Assembly (NCBI RefSeq): GCF_002355335.1
Contig: NZ_AP014946.1
Coordinates: forward strand, 4,293,501-4,357,500
Direction: 5' to 3'
Source of the DNA: Variibacter gotjawalensis
GTDB lineage: Bacteria > Pseudomonadota > Alphaproteobacteria > Rhizobiales > Xanthobacteraceae
Length of the DNA stretch: 64,000 bases
Shown: in pieces, positions 25,518-33,887 of the stretch
Numbering within the stretch: position 1 is the first letter of the stretch
Layout: each line of letters opens with the position of its first letter
Program-made: the position numbers and the translations under genes
The notes under the pieces: generated by a model
Database searches by the model: none
What the model saw: only the letters and a program-made list of their open reading frames with translations
Told to the model about the DNA's origin: nothing

Positions 25518-27128
25518 CTACTTCCGATCCTGCAGGATCATCTCGGCGCCCTTCTCGGCGATCATGATCGTCGGCGAATTGGTGTTGCCGGAGGTGATCG
25601 TCGGCATGATCGACGCATCGACGACGCGCAATCCCTGCAGCCCGATCACGCGCAATCGCTCGTCGACGACCGCGGTCGGATCGCTCGGCAATCCCATCTT
25701 CGCCGTGCCGACCGGATGGAAGATCGTCGTCCCGACGTCGCCCGCCGCCGTCGCCAAATCCTCGTCACTGACGACTTTCGCGCCCGGCAGATATTCTTCC
25801 GGCCGATAGCGTGCCAATGCGGGCTGCTCCATGATCTTGCGCGTGACGCGAATGCAATCCGCCGCGACCAGCCGGTCTTCCTCGGTCGAAAGATAATTCG
25901 GTTTGATTTTCGGCGCGTCGCCCGCCTGCGCGGAGCGCAACGTCACGGCGCCACGGCTGGTCGGCCGCAAGTTGCACGCACTCGCCGTGATCGCCGGAAA
26001 GCCGTGCAGGGGATCGCCGAACTTCGGCAGCGACAACGGCTGCACGTGGAACTGAATGTTGGCGCGCTCGCGCGACGGATCGGAGCGCGTGAAAGCGCCG
26101 AGCTGCGACGGCGACATCGTCATCGGCCCGCGACGGCGAAACGCGTAATCGAGCCCCATCAGACCACGCCGGAACAGCGACGCGTAAGTCTCGTTCAGTG
26201 TCTTGCCGCCCGAGACCTTGAAGATCGTGCGCAATTGCAAATGATCTTGCAGATTGCCGCCGACGCCGCGCTTATCCGCAACGACATCGATCCCCTGCTC
26301 CCGCAGCGCTTCAGCCGGTCCGACGCCCGACAGCATCATCAGTTGCGGCGAGCCGATCGCTCCAGCGGCGAGGATCACCTCACCGCATTTCGCCTCGCGC
26401 AAAGTCCCGTTTTGCCGCCACGCGACGCCGGTCGCGCGCTGCCCATCGAACAGAATGCGCTCGGCCTGACACCCCGTCTCAAGCTTCAGGTTCTGCCGAT
26501 ACAACACGGGCTTGAGAAATCCGCGCGCCGCCGACCAGCGCCGCCCGCGCTTCTGATTGACGTGGAAATAACCGACGCCCTCATTGTCGCCCGTATTGAA
26601 ATCCTCGGTGCGCTTGAGGCCCGCTTGCTCGGCGGCTGCGATCCACGCATCGAGTAGATCCCACGACAGCCGCATCTGCTCGACGCGCCACTCACCCCCC
26701 TTGCCGTGGAGATCGCTCGCACCGAGGAAATTGTCCTCGTGTTTCTTGAAATAAGGCAGCACATCGTCCCAACCCCAGCCGGACAAACCGAGCTGACGCC
26801 AATGGTCGTAATCGGCCGATTGGCCACGCATATAGATCATGCCGTTGATCGCCGAGCAGCCGCCGACGACCTTGCCGCGCGGGTAGATCAGCCTGCGGCC
26901 ATTGAGGCCCTCTTCGGCCTCGGTGTTAAACATCCAGTCGGCGCGCGGATTGCCGATCGCGAACAGGTAGCCGACCGGAATGTGGAACCAGATCCAGTTG
27001 TCGTTGTCGCCGGCTTCGAGCATCAGCACGCGATTGCGCGGATCGGCCGACAGGCGGTTCGCCAGCACGCAGCCGGCCGAGCCCGCCCCCACGATGATGT
27101 AGTCGAATTGTTCGCTGGTCGGCGTCAC
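25518..27128 (-). CDS. GMC family oxidoreductase (choline dehydrogenase-like)
   Basis: FAD-dependent alcohol dehydrogenase of 536 residues. Diagnostic motifs: [17 protein letters not shown] near the N-terminus, GMC signature 1 ([20 protein letters not shown]), signature 2 ([20 protein letters not shown]), and the catalytic region [10 protein letters not shown] and [17 protein letters not shown]. Substrate may be choline or another alcohol. The GTG start is preceded by AGGAAA. No betaine-pathway partner is adjacent. Confidence 0.9.
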   Translation of the reverse strand: MTPTSEQFDYIIVGAGSAGCVLANRLSADPRNRVLMLEAGDNDNWIWFHIPVGYLFAIGNPRADWMFNTEAEEGLNGRRLIYPRGKVVGGCSAINGMIYMRGQSADYDHWRQLGLSGWGWDDVLPYFKKHEDNFLGASDLHGKGGEWRVEQMRLSWDLLDAWIAAAEQAGLKRTEDFNTGDNEGVGYFHVNQKRGRRWSAARGFLKPVLYRQNLKLETGCQAERILFDGQRATGVAWRQNGTLREAKCGEVILAAGAIGSPQLMMLSGVGPAEALREQGIDVVADKRGVGGNLQDHLQLRTIFKVSGGKTLNETYASLFRRGLMGLDYAFRRRGPMTMSPSQLGAFTRSDPSRERANIQFHVQPLSLPKFGDPLHGFPAITASACNLRPTSRGAVTLRSAQAGDAPKIKPNYLSTEEDRLVAADCIRVTRKIMEQPALARYRPEEYLPGAKVVSDEDLATAAGDVGTTIFHPVGTAKMGLPSDPTAVVDERLRVIGLQGLRVVDASIMPTITSGNTNSPTIMIAEKGAEMILQDRK

Positions 27129-27259
27129 GGCGTTTCCTGGCTCCTCTCGCGCAAGTTGTGGAGTTTGCCTGCGCTTGGCAAGGACTTAGCCGTTATCCGG
27201 CTTGCCCTTGGCAAGTTGCACCGCGGCCGGTATACGCGCCCCAATACACGGAGACATAC

Positions 27260-27469
27260 ATGAAGCTCAGCGCACGCAACCAACTCAAGGGCAAGATCGT
27301 CGGCGTCACCAAGGGCGCGACCACCTCGCACGTCAAGATCGACGTCGGCGGCGGCAAGGTGATTACGTCCTCGATCACCAATCAGGCCGTCGAAGAACTC
27401 AATCTCAAAGAAGGCGACGTTGCTTATGCGATCGTCAAGGCCTCCGACGTGATGATCGCTGTTGACTAA
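27260..27469 (+). CDS. Molbindin / TOBE domain molybdate-binding protein (Mop)
   Basis: A single Mop domain of 69 residues: MKLSARNQLKGKIVGVTKGA then ITSSITNQAVEELNLKEGD and YAIVKASDVMIAVD. Family members bind molybdate oligomerically in the cytoplasm for storage or homeostasis. It precedes modABC, and the ModC here lacks its own TOBE domain. A hairpin pair follows the gene. Confidence 0.92.
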   Translation: MKLSARNQLKGKIVGVTKGATTSHVKIDVGGGKVITSSITNQAVEELNLKEGDVAYAIVKASDVMIAVD

Positions 27470-27480
27470 GCTGCAGCGGC

Positions 27481-27540
27481 GCGACTGACAATCAGTCGCA
27501 GATTCTTGAGGAATCTCCGGCTTTTGCTCGGGGATTCCTC
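27481..27540 (+). terminator. Hairpin pair after the Mop gene
   Basis: Two adjoining hairpins: GCGACTGA/TCAGTCGC (27481-27488 and 27492-27499) and GAGGAATC/GATTCCTC (27508-27515 and 27533-27540). The U-run after the second is weak, so termination may be partial. The rest of the interval to modA holds no gene I can support. Confidence 0.45.
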
Positions 27541-27664
27541 TTGCTAAGGTCTCCCCGTGGTTGCGCTGCCCGTGCGCCACGTCATATCCGGAACGACGGT
27601 CCCGGCATCCTGAAATTTCGCGCCGCGAGTTCATTCTCGCGCAGCGCGCATGGAGCCTGTCCGT

Positions 27665-28462
27665 ATGATTATCCGCCGCCACATCCTTGGCCTTGCCGCT
27701 GCCCTCGTCCTCGCCGGTCCCGCGATGGCGCCGGGCGCCTTCGCGCAAGAGCCGACCCTCACCGTCTTCGCCGCCGCGTCCATGAAGAACGCGCTCGACG
27801 ACATCAACACCGCCTTCACCAACGAAACTAAGATCAAGGTCACGGCGAGCTACGCCGCGAGCTCTGCGCTGATGAAGCAGATCGAGCAAGGCGCGCCGGC
27901 CGACGTCTTCGCCTCTGCCGACCTCGAATGGATGGACTACGGCAACCAGCGCAAGCTGGTGAAATCCGACACCCGCGTGAACCTTCTCGGCAACCGCCTA
28001 GTGCTCATCGCGCCGGCAAACTCGAAAACGTCGAGCGTCACGATCAACAAGGACACGAAGTTCACCGAGCTGCTCGGCGCTGATGGCCGCCTCGTCACTG
28101 GTGACGTGCGCGCCGTGCCGGTCGGCAAATACGCGAAGGCCGCGCTCGAAAAACTCGGCCTGTGGGCGCAGGTCGAACCGCGCATGGCGATGGCAGAAAA
28201 CGTCCGCGCCGCGTTAGCGCTCGTCGCGCGCGAGGAGGCACCGCTCGGCATCGTCTACGAGACCGACGCCAAGGTTGAGCCGAAGGTGAAGATCGTCGGC
28301 GCTTTCCCGGAAGGGTCGCACGAGCCGATCGTCTATCCGGCCGCTGTCACCACGCAGGGCAAGCCGGACGCCGCGAAGTACATTCAGTTCCTGCGCTCTG
28401 ATGCCGCTAAGGCGATCTTCGAGAAGTACGGCTTCACGTGGCTTAACAAGCCGGCAGCGTGA
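27665..28462 (+). CDS. modA: Molybdate ABC transporter substrate-binding protein ModA
   Basis: Periplasmic molybdate/tungstate receptor. The 265 residues have a signal peptide (MIIRRHILGLAAALVLAGPA), the family start LTVFAAASMKNALDDIN, ASSALMKQIEQGAPADVFASAD, and the C-terminal IVYPAAVT and AAKAIFEKYGF. An in-frame ATG at 27650 is also possible; the later one follows GGAG and starts the signal peptide cleanly. First gene of modABC. Confidence 0.93.
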   Translation: MIIRRHILGLAAALVLAGPAMAPGAFAQEPTLTVFAAASMKNALDDINTAFTNETKIKVTASYAASSALMKQIEQGAPADVFASADLEWMDYGNQRKLVKSDTRVNLLGNRLVLIAPANSKTSSVTINKDTKFTELLGADGRLVTGDVRAVPVGKYAKAALEKLGLWAQVEPRMAMAENVRAALALVAREEAPLGIVYETDAKVEPKVKIVGAFPEGSHEPIVYPAAVTTQGKPDAAKYIQFLRSDAAKAIFEKYGFTWLNKPAA

Positions 28463-28493
28463 TCCGCCGATTCATTGGTACATGTTGATGCTT

Positions 28494-28537
28494 CCGCGCT
28501 CTCGTCATTCCGCTCCGGCGGCAAGATGAGAGCGCGG
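28494..28537. repeat. Palindromic stem in the modA-modB gap
   Basis: Perfect 10-base arms CCGCGCTCTC (28494-28503) and GAGAGCGCGG (28528-28537) with a 24-base GC-rich loop. It could be a small interspersed palindrome or an RNA structure that uncouples modA levels from modBC. Confidence 0.5.
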
Positions 28538-28563
28538 ACGCGCTACTCACATTGTCTGCACAA

Positions 28564-29262
28564 ATGCCGACGCTAACTCCCGAAGAATGGACCGCGATAA
28601 AAATCTCGCTGCGCATTGCCGCGTTGGCGACGATCCTCGCGTTGCCGCCCGGCATCGCGATCGCCTGGGTGCTGGCGCGTAAGCGTTTTTGGGGCAAATC
28701 GCTGCTCGATGGGCTTGTCCATCTCCCTCTCGTCATGCCCCCCGTCGTAACCGGCTATCTGCTGCTGATCTGGCTTGGCCGTCGCAGCCCGGTCGGCTCC
28801 TTTCTCGCCGACACCTTCGGAATTGTTCTTTCGTTCCGCTGGACCGGCGCGGCCGTCGCCTGCGCCGTGATGGGCTTTCCGTTGCTGGTCCGCGCCGCCA
28901 GGCTGTCCTTCGAAGCGATCGATCCGCGCCTCGAACAAGCGGCGGCAACGCTCGGCGCAAACTGGTTCTGGCGATTCTTCACCGTTACGCTTCCACTCGC
29001 GCTGCCCGGCATCATCGCCGGCATGGTGCTGTGTTTCGCCAAAGCGCTCGGCGAATTCGGCGCGACGATAACCTTCGTCTCGAACATTCCGGGCGAAACG
29101 CAGACGATCTCCGCCGCGATCTACACCTACACGCAGATCCCGAATGCCGACGCTCAGGCGGCCCGGCTTGTCGTCATCGCGATTGTCATCGCGTTGATCG
29201 CGCTCGTTGCCTCCGAATGGCTCGCCCGCCGCGCCGGCGCCCGCGCCTACGGTTACGAATGA
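28564..29262 (+). CDS. modB: Molybdate ABC transporter permease ModB
   Basis: Inner-membrane permease of 232 residues with five or six helices and the cytoplasmic EAA loop (AAATLGANWFWRFFTVTLPLA, then KALGEFG). It passes molybdate from ModA, powered by ModC. ATG at 28564 is chosen; a TTG lies four codons upstream and neither has a strong ribosome site. Its stop overlaps the modC ATG. Confidence 0.93.
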   Translation: MPTLTPEEWTAIKISLRIAALATILALPPGIAIAWVLARKRFWGKSLLDGLVHLPLVMPPVVTGYLLLIWLGRRSPVGSFLADTFGIVLSFRWTGAAVACAVMGFPLLVRAARLSFEAIDPRLEQAAATLGANWFWRFFTVTLPLALPGIIAGMVLCFAKALGEFGATITFVSNIPGETQTISAAIYTYTQIPNADAQAARLVVIAIVIALIALVASEWLARRAGARAYGYE

Positions 29263-29927
29263 TGTTGTCGCTCGACTTCGCGAAGCGCCTCGGCCAAGTC
29301 GACATCGTTGCGAAATTCGATGTCGACGCCAAAGCGGCCGCATTGTACGGCCCGTCCGGCGCCGGAAAATCGAGCCTCATTAACATGATCGCCGGCTTGA
29401 TCAAGCCGGATCGCGGCCACATCGCGATCCGCGGCGAGACCGTGTTCGACAGCGAAGCGCGCATCAACGTCCCGGCGCACCAACGCAACGTCGGTTACGT
29501 GTTCCAAGATGGCAGGCTGTTCCCGCATATGACCGTGCGCAGCAACCTGCACTATGGCCGCCGCATGCATCGCCTGCCACAAGATCAAGCAGCCGAGGAT
29601 CGTGTGGTTGCGCTGCTGAACCTCGGCAATCTGCTCACGCGACGGCCCGGCAATCTGTCAGGCGGCGAGCGCCAGCGCGTCGCCATCGGCCGCGCACTGC
29701 TGATGCAGCCGCGCATTCTCTTGCTCGACGAGCCGCTCGCCTCGCTCGACTCCGCTCGCAAGGCCGAAGTGCTGCCCTACTTCGAACGCCTCCGTGACGA
29801 GAGTGGCGTGCCGCTCCTATACGTAAGCCACTCGGCCGACGAGATCCGCCGCATGGCTGCAGTTGTCGTCCGCGTCGCGGACGGCAAAGCTTTCGGCGTC
29901 GAAGATGCTGCTGGCCTCATCGCATAG
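29259..29927 (+). CDS. modC: Molybdate ABC transporter ATP-binding protein ModC (short, no TOBE domain)
   Basis: ATPase of the molybdate importer. Walker A GPSGAGKSS, signature LSGGERQRVAIGRAL, Walker B ILLLDEPLASLD and switch His (YVSHSADEI) are all present. At 222 residues it ends right after the nucleotide-binding domain, whereas typical ModC proteins of about 350 residues carry a C-terminal TOBE/Mop regulatory domain. The stand-alone Mop gene upstream may fill that role. Start overlaps modB (ATGA). Confidence 0.92.
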   Translation: MMLSLDFAKRLGQVDIVAKFDVDAKAAALYGPSGAGKSSLINMIAGLIKPDRGHIAIRGETVFDSEARINVPAHQRNVGYVFQDGRLFPHMTVRSNLHYGRRMHRLPQDQAAEDRVVALLNLGNLLTRRPGNLSGGERQRVAIGRALLMQPRILLLDEPLASLDSARKAEVLPYFERLRDESGVPLLYVSHSADEIRRMAAVVVRVADGKAFGVEDAAGLIA

Positions 29928-29932
29928 GTCGC

Positions 29933-30871
29933 TTACGCTTCAACAAATGCCGCGAGGGCGTTGCAGAATTCATCTGGCGCTTCCTCAGCGACAAAATGGC
30001 CGCAGTTTTCGATCACGACGCTCGTCAGCTGTGGAGCTTCAACCCGAAGATTGGTCGCGAGGCTGTCGCCAACGCTTTGCCGTCCCGTGATCGTCATCAC
30101 GGGCATCGAGAGCGAACGCCCTCTAATCGTTTCCACGAACTTCGCATCATCGCGTAGCGCACGATAAAGATTGAAACCTGTTGTCATTCCGCCCGGCGTC
30201 GCATAGTGCCGCGCATACTCATCGATTGCAGCGTCGTTGATCGCTCCGCGCCGAAATGACCACTCGCGGATCTGCCGGGCGATGTATTCGCGCTCGCGTC
30301 CAGCCGTCAGCATCTCGGGAAACCCTTGCGCCATGTGGAAACCGTAGTGCCACATGCCGCCACGCAGCGAATCCATGCCTTCTGTGCCCGGTATGGAGCA
30401 GTCAGCAAGAACCAATCTTCTCACGACTGACGGATACGTGTGTGCAAGCACGTAGGCCGCCTTGCCGCCCATATCGTGACCGACAATGTTTGCGTCGGTG
30501 AAGCCGACATGCCGCACCAAGTCGCGGATGTCGTCAGCTAATGTCCGCTTGTCATAACCACTTGCAGTCTTTTCGCTGAGCCCGATGCCGCGCAAGTCAG
30601 GGGCGATCACCGTGAACGAACGCGAAAAGCGCTCGATCGCGCCGTGCCATGCAAACCACGTCTGCGGCCAGCCGTGGAGCAGAACCAACGCCGGGCCCGA
30701 CCCGGCCGTGACGTAATGCAGTCGCACACCATTGACAGTCGCAAATTCGCTACGCGCGCCGGCGGGCAACTTCGCTGGACTGCCGCCGACAGGCGAATTC
30801 GCCCGCGCCGTAAGTGACTGCGCCGCCGCAAAACTCATTCCCAACAAAACCGTCCGCCGATCAATATGCAT
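29933..30871 (-). CDS. Alpha/beta hydrolase, epoxide hydrolase/dehalogenase-like, Tat-type signal
   Basis: A 312-residue alpha/beta hydrolase with an exported N-terminus (DRRTVLLGMSFAAAQSL resembles a twin-arginine signal). The oxyanion motif LLHGWPQTW, the cap-proximal PDLRGIGLSEK, the nucleophile Asp in GHDMGGKAAY and the catalytic His in ENCGHFVAEE fit the epoxide hydrolase or haloacid dehalogenase group. It is divergent from a LysR regulator and probably its target. Confidence 0.88.
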   Translation of the reverse strand: MHIDRRTVLLGMSFAAAQSLTARANSPVGGSPAKLPAGARSEFATVNGVRLHYVTAGSGPALVLLHGWPQTWFAWHGAIERFSRSFTVIAPDLRGIGLSEKTASGYDKRTLADDIRDLVRHVGFTDANIVGHDMGGKAAYVLAHTYPSVVRRLVLADCSIPGTEGMDSLRGGMWHYGFHMAQGFPEMLTAGREREYIARQIREWSFRRGAINDAAIDEYARHYATPGGMTTGFNLYRALRDDAKFVETIRGRSLSMPVMTITGRQSVGDSLATNLRVEAPQLTSVVIENCGHFVAEEAPDEFCNALAAFVEA

Positions 30872-30933
30872 CGAAACTCCGCCTCGAAATGACGAAGCGA
30901 CAGGAAGCCACCGCCGCATTTTTGTCGATCCGC

Positions 30934-30954
30934 TATGGCGGAATGCTTTCCATA
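30934..30954. promoter_or_regulatory. Candidate LysR operator
   Basis: TATGG and CCATA are perfect inverted arms separated by 11 bases, 18 bases before the LysR start and 62 bases before the divergent hydrolase start. Inverted arms with A/T ends in the divergent gap are the usual LysR binding pattern. Confidence 0.4.
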
Positions 30955-30972
30955 ACTGAGGGTTATTGATCG

Positions 30973-31887
30973 ATGGATGTGAATATTGCTCTGCGCACGT
31001 TTGTACGCACAGTCGAAACGGGATCGCTCACCGCTGCAGCGCGCGATCTTTCGATCACGCAACCCGCCGTGACAAAGCATCTGCGAAATCTCGAACACCA
31101 CGTTCAAGCGCGGCTCTTGGAGCGCACGTCGCGTTCGCTTCGGCTCACCGCGCACGGAGCGGCGCTCTACGAAACGAGCCGCAACGCTCTCGCGGACATC
31201 GATGCCGCCATCGAAGGTGTGCGTCGCCAGACAGGCCGCATCGAAGGCAAGCTGCGCATTCATGTGCCGTCGTGTCTTGGCACGCGCTACTTTCATCGCT
31301 TCGTGATGGAATTCAAGCAGCGGCACCCCACCGTCTCTATCGATCTCATCCTCGACCATCGCCAAGCCGATCTGCTGCTGGAGAATTTCGACCTCTCGGT
31401 TGTTTATGGCAAACCGACCGGACAGGATCAGATCGCGCGGCGCATCGGCTTCGTGCGGCGTATCATCGTGGCATCGCCGGATTTCCTGCACCGGACCGGC
31501 AAGCTCAATATCAAAAAGCTTTCCGAGGTCGACCTCGTCGCCACCACGACGATCTTGTCGCCCCGCGGCTTGCTGCCGCTATTGCACAAGGGCCGTTCAA
31601 TAGCTGTGCCGGTTCGCCCCGCACTAAAGACCAACAATGCCGAAGTCTTGATAGCGAGCCTCAAAGGCGGCCTAGGCCTCGGTCCAGTACAGCAACTGTT
31701 GGTTTCGGATGCCCTCGCGGACGGCAGCCTCGTCCACGTGCTCCCCGATTACGAGGTGAAGCCGACTGAAGCCTTTTTGGTCTACCCGACGGCCAAATTC
31801 TTGCGTCCGGCCGTCCGCTCGTTCGTCGACTACGCAATGCCGAAACTGCGCGCGATCGAAGGGATCGACCAGCGCGCTAGTGCTTAA
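30973..31887 (+). CDS. LysR family transcriptional regulator
   Basis: A 304-residue LysR-type regulator: winged helix-turn-helix at about 1-60 (GSLTAAARDLSITQPAVTKHLRNLE) followed by a periplasmic-binding-protein-like co-inducer domain (about 90-295). It is transcribed away from the alpha/beta hydrolase and probably controls it. The 3' end overlaps the convergent antiporter gene by 11 bases. Confidence 0.93.
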   Translation: MDVNIALRTFVRTVETGSLTAAARDLSITQPAVTKHLRNLEHHVQARLLERTSRSLRLTAHGAALYETSRNALADIDAAIEGVRRQTGRIEGKLRIHVPSCLGTRYFHRFVMEFKQRHPTVSIDLILDHRQADLLLENFDLSVVYGKPTGQDQIARRIGFVRRIIVASPDFLHRTGKLNIKKLSEVDLVATTTILSPRGLLPLLHKGRSIAVPVRPALKTNNAEVLIASLKGGLGLGPVQQLLVSDALADGSLVHVLPDYEVKPTEAFLVYPTAKFLRPAVRSFVDYAMPKLRAIEGIDQRASA

Positions 31888-33679
31888 ATCCCAGCTGCCG
31901 TAGCACGTCGTCGACCGCTTTGTTGACGCGTTGGGCGCGCGTGAGTTCACCCTCTTTGGCTTCCGGGTCGACGAGGTCCAAACCGACCGTGATGACGCGG
32001 CCGTCGGTGACGCGGTCCGCGATCAATTCGATCGACCCCAGATGCACGCGATCGTTCTCAACAGGGTGATCGATCTGCGATGCGAAGAAATCCGCCAATG
32101 TCATGTTACGCTCGTCACTGGGCACGTCGACGCCGTAGATCTCGGCGAGCGCCGCCAGCGTCGCGTCGCCCGGCACGTAAAAATCGCCGAGCAAGCGTGA
32201 ATCCGGCGAAGCCGGCGCCGGCGCGTTGACGAAGAAGCGATCGAGCGCCTGCGCTTTTTCGGGCGGCGCCAGGAAGTAGACGTAGTCCTGCTCGCGGATC
32301 GGCCCCGCCTCCTCTACCGAATGCACCCGCTCGTCGCGCACGACAAGCATCAGCTTCGCCCAAGACGGGATAAGCCCCTGCCGCCGGAACAGACTATTCG
32401 GCGTCACCGCATAACCGACAAGCTCTTGCTCCAACTGCCCCGGCAAATCGAGTTCGACGCGGCGCGGCGCCGTATCGATACGCGGCAGCGATACGCCGAG
32501 ACGGTTAGCCGCGAAGGTGAGCGACCAGCCTTGCACCAGTAGCGAAACCAGCACGACGACGAAAGCGACATCGAAATAGATCGTCGCTTTCGGCATCGAG
32601 ACGAGCAGCGGGATCGATGCGAGGAAAATGCCGACCGCGCCGCGCAACCCGACCCACGAGACGAACACCTTCTCGCGCCAGGAGAAGCGGAATGGCTGCA
32701 GGCAGAGGAAGACGGCAGCCGGCCGCGCGACGAACATCAGCGTCACCGCGATGACGGCGGAGGCGAGCAGCGTCTCCGGCAAGCGGCCTGGCCAAACAAG
32801 AAGGCCGAGGATCACGAACATCACGATTTGCGCCAGCCACGTCACCGCATCCATGAAAGTGATGACCGTGTTGTGCGCGCGCGTCGGCCGATTGCCGACG
32901 ACGAGTCCCGCCGCATAGGCCGCCAGATAGCCGGAGCCGTGCAGCAGGTCGGTCACGCCGAACACCACCAGCGCGCCGGTCGCGACGAAAGGAGCGTGCA
33001 GGCCCTGCGGCAGGTCGAGACGGTTCAGCACCCAAACGATCAAGCGGCCGCCGACGACGCCGATGACACCGCCCAACACGAACTCGATCGAGAGTTCGCC
33101 GGCGACCTTCAGCCAGGACGCCGTGCCTCCGCCGCCCTTCACCAAAATCTCGACCAACATGATCGTCAAGAAAATCGCGAACGGGTCGTTGGTGCTGGAC
33201 TCGACTTCGAGCGTCGCGCCGACACGGGGGCGCAGACGCAGACCGCCCGCATGCAGCAGGAAGAACACGGCGGCAGCGTCCGTCGATGCGATGACGGCGC
33301 CGATGAGCAGCGATTCGATCCATCCAAGCCCGAGCATGTAGCTCGCGACCGGCATGACGATCGTCGCCGTGATCAGCACGCCGATCGTCGCCAAAAGGCC
33401 GGCAGGTCCGAGCACGCTGCGGAAGGTCGTCATGCGGGTGCGCAGCCCGCCGTCGAACAGGATCAGCGCCAGCGCCACGATGCCGACCGCATAAGCCGTG
33501 CTGACGTCGTTGAATTTGATGCCGCCGATGCCCTGTTCACCCGCCGCGATGCCGATGATCAAGAAGATGAAGAGCAATGGGGCGCCGAAGCGCATCGCGA
33601 TAAGGCTCGAGAGAATGCCGGCCAGCACCAAAACCGCGCCCAACAGCACCGTTAGGCTGACGGCGTCGATCGATGCCAT
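31877..33679 (-). CDS. Potassium/proton antiporter (CPA1, NhaP2/CvrA type)
   Basis: Inner-membrane cation/proton antiporter of 600 residues: about 12 helices (1-390) with the CPA1 motifs LFDGGLRTR and ESSTNDPFAIFL, then a TrkA-C-like domain (about 410-480) and a CorC/HlyC-like C-terminal domain (about 495-570). This layout is that of NhaP2-type K+ extruders. ATG at 33679 gives a first helix without extra leader. It is divergent from a CPA2 antiporter gene 208 bases away. Confidence 0.9.
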   Translation of the reverse strand: MASIDAVSLTVLLGAVLVLAGILSSLIAMRFGAPLLFIFLIIGIAAGEQGIGGIKFNDVSTAYAVGIVALALILFDGGLRTRMTTFRSVLGPAGLLATIGVLITATIVMPVASYMLGLGWIESLLIGAVIASTDAAAVFFLLHAGGLRLRPRVGATLEVESSTNDPFAIFLTIMLVEILVKGGGGTASWLKVAGELSIEFVLGGVIGVVGGRLIVWVLNRLDLPQGLHAPFVATGALVVFGVTDLLHGSGYLAAYAAGLVVGNRPTRAHNTVITFMDAVTWLAQIVMFVILGLLVWPGRLPETLLASAVIAVTLMFVARPAAVFLCLQPFRFSWREKVFVSWVGLRGAVGIFLASIPLLVSMPKATIYFDVAFVVVLVSLLVQGWSLTFAANRLGVSLPRIDTAPRRVELDLPGQLEQELVGYAVTPNSLFRRQGLIPSWAKLMLVVRDERVHSVEEAGPIREQDYVYFLAPPEKAQALDRFFVNAPAPASPDSRLLGDFYVPGDATLAALAEIYGVDVPSDERNMTLADFFASQIDHPVENDRVHLGSIELIADRVTDGRVITVGLDLVDPEAKEGELTRAQRVNKAVDDVLRQLGFKH

Positions 33680-33887
33680 TCCGTATTCTTTCCTTTGCTC
33701 AGGGCCCGGCCACGGCGGCCATCTCTTCAATGCGACAAATCTGGCCCACGATGCAACGGTTCATGTCAACCAAAGCAAAGCTTTCGTGAAAAATGCGGCG
33801 ATAAGCGCGTAGAAAAATGAACGGCGAACGCCTAACTAGAAGAAACCCGTCCTTCAACCGATCTAACCTTCGGAGTTACTGCGCCGC

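Noticed and set aside
27470-27664. Moco riboswitch or ModE operator ahead of modA
   Set aside because: The hairpins do not show the conserved riboswitch core and no ModE-like palindrome was found.
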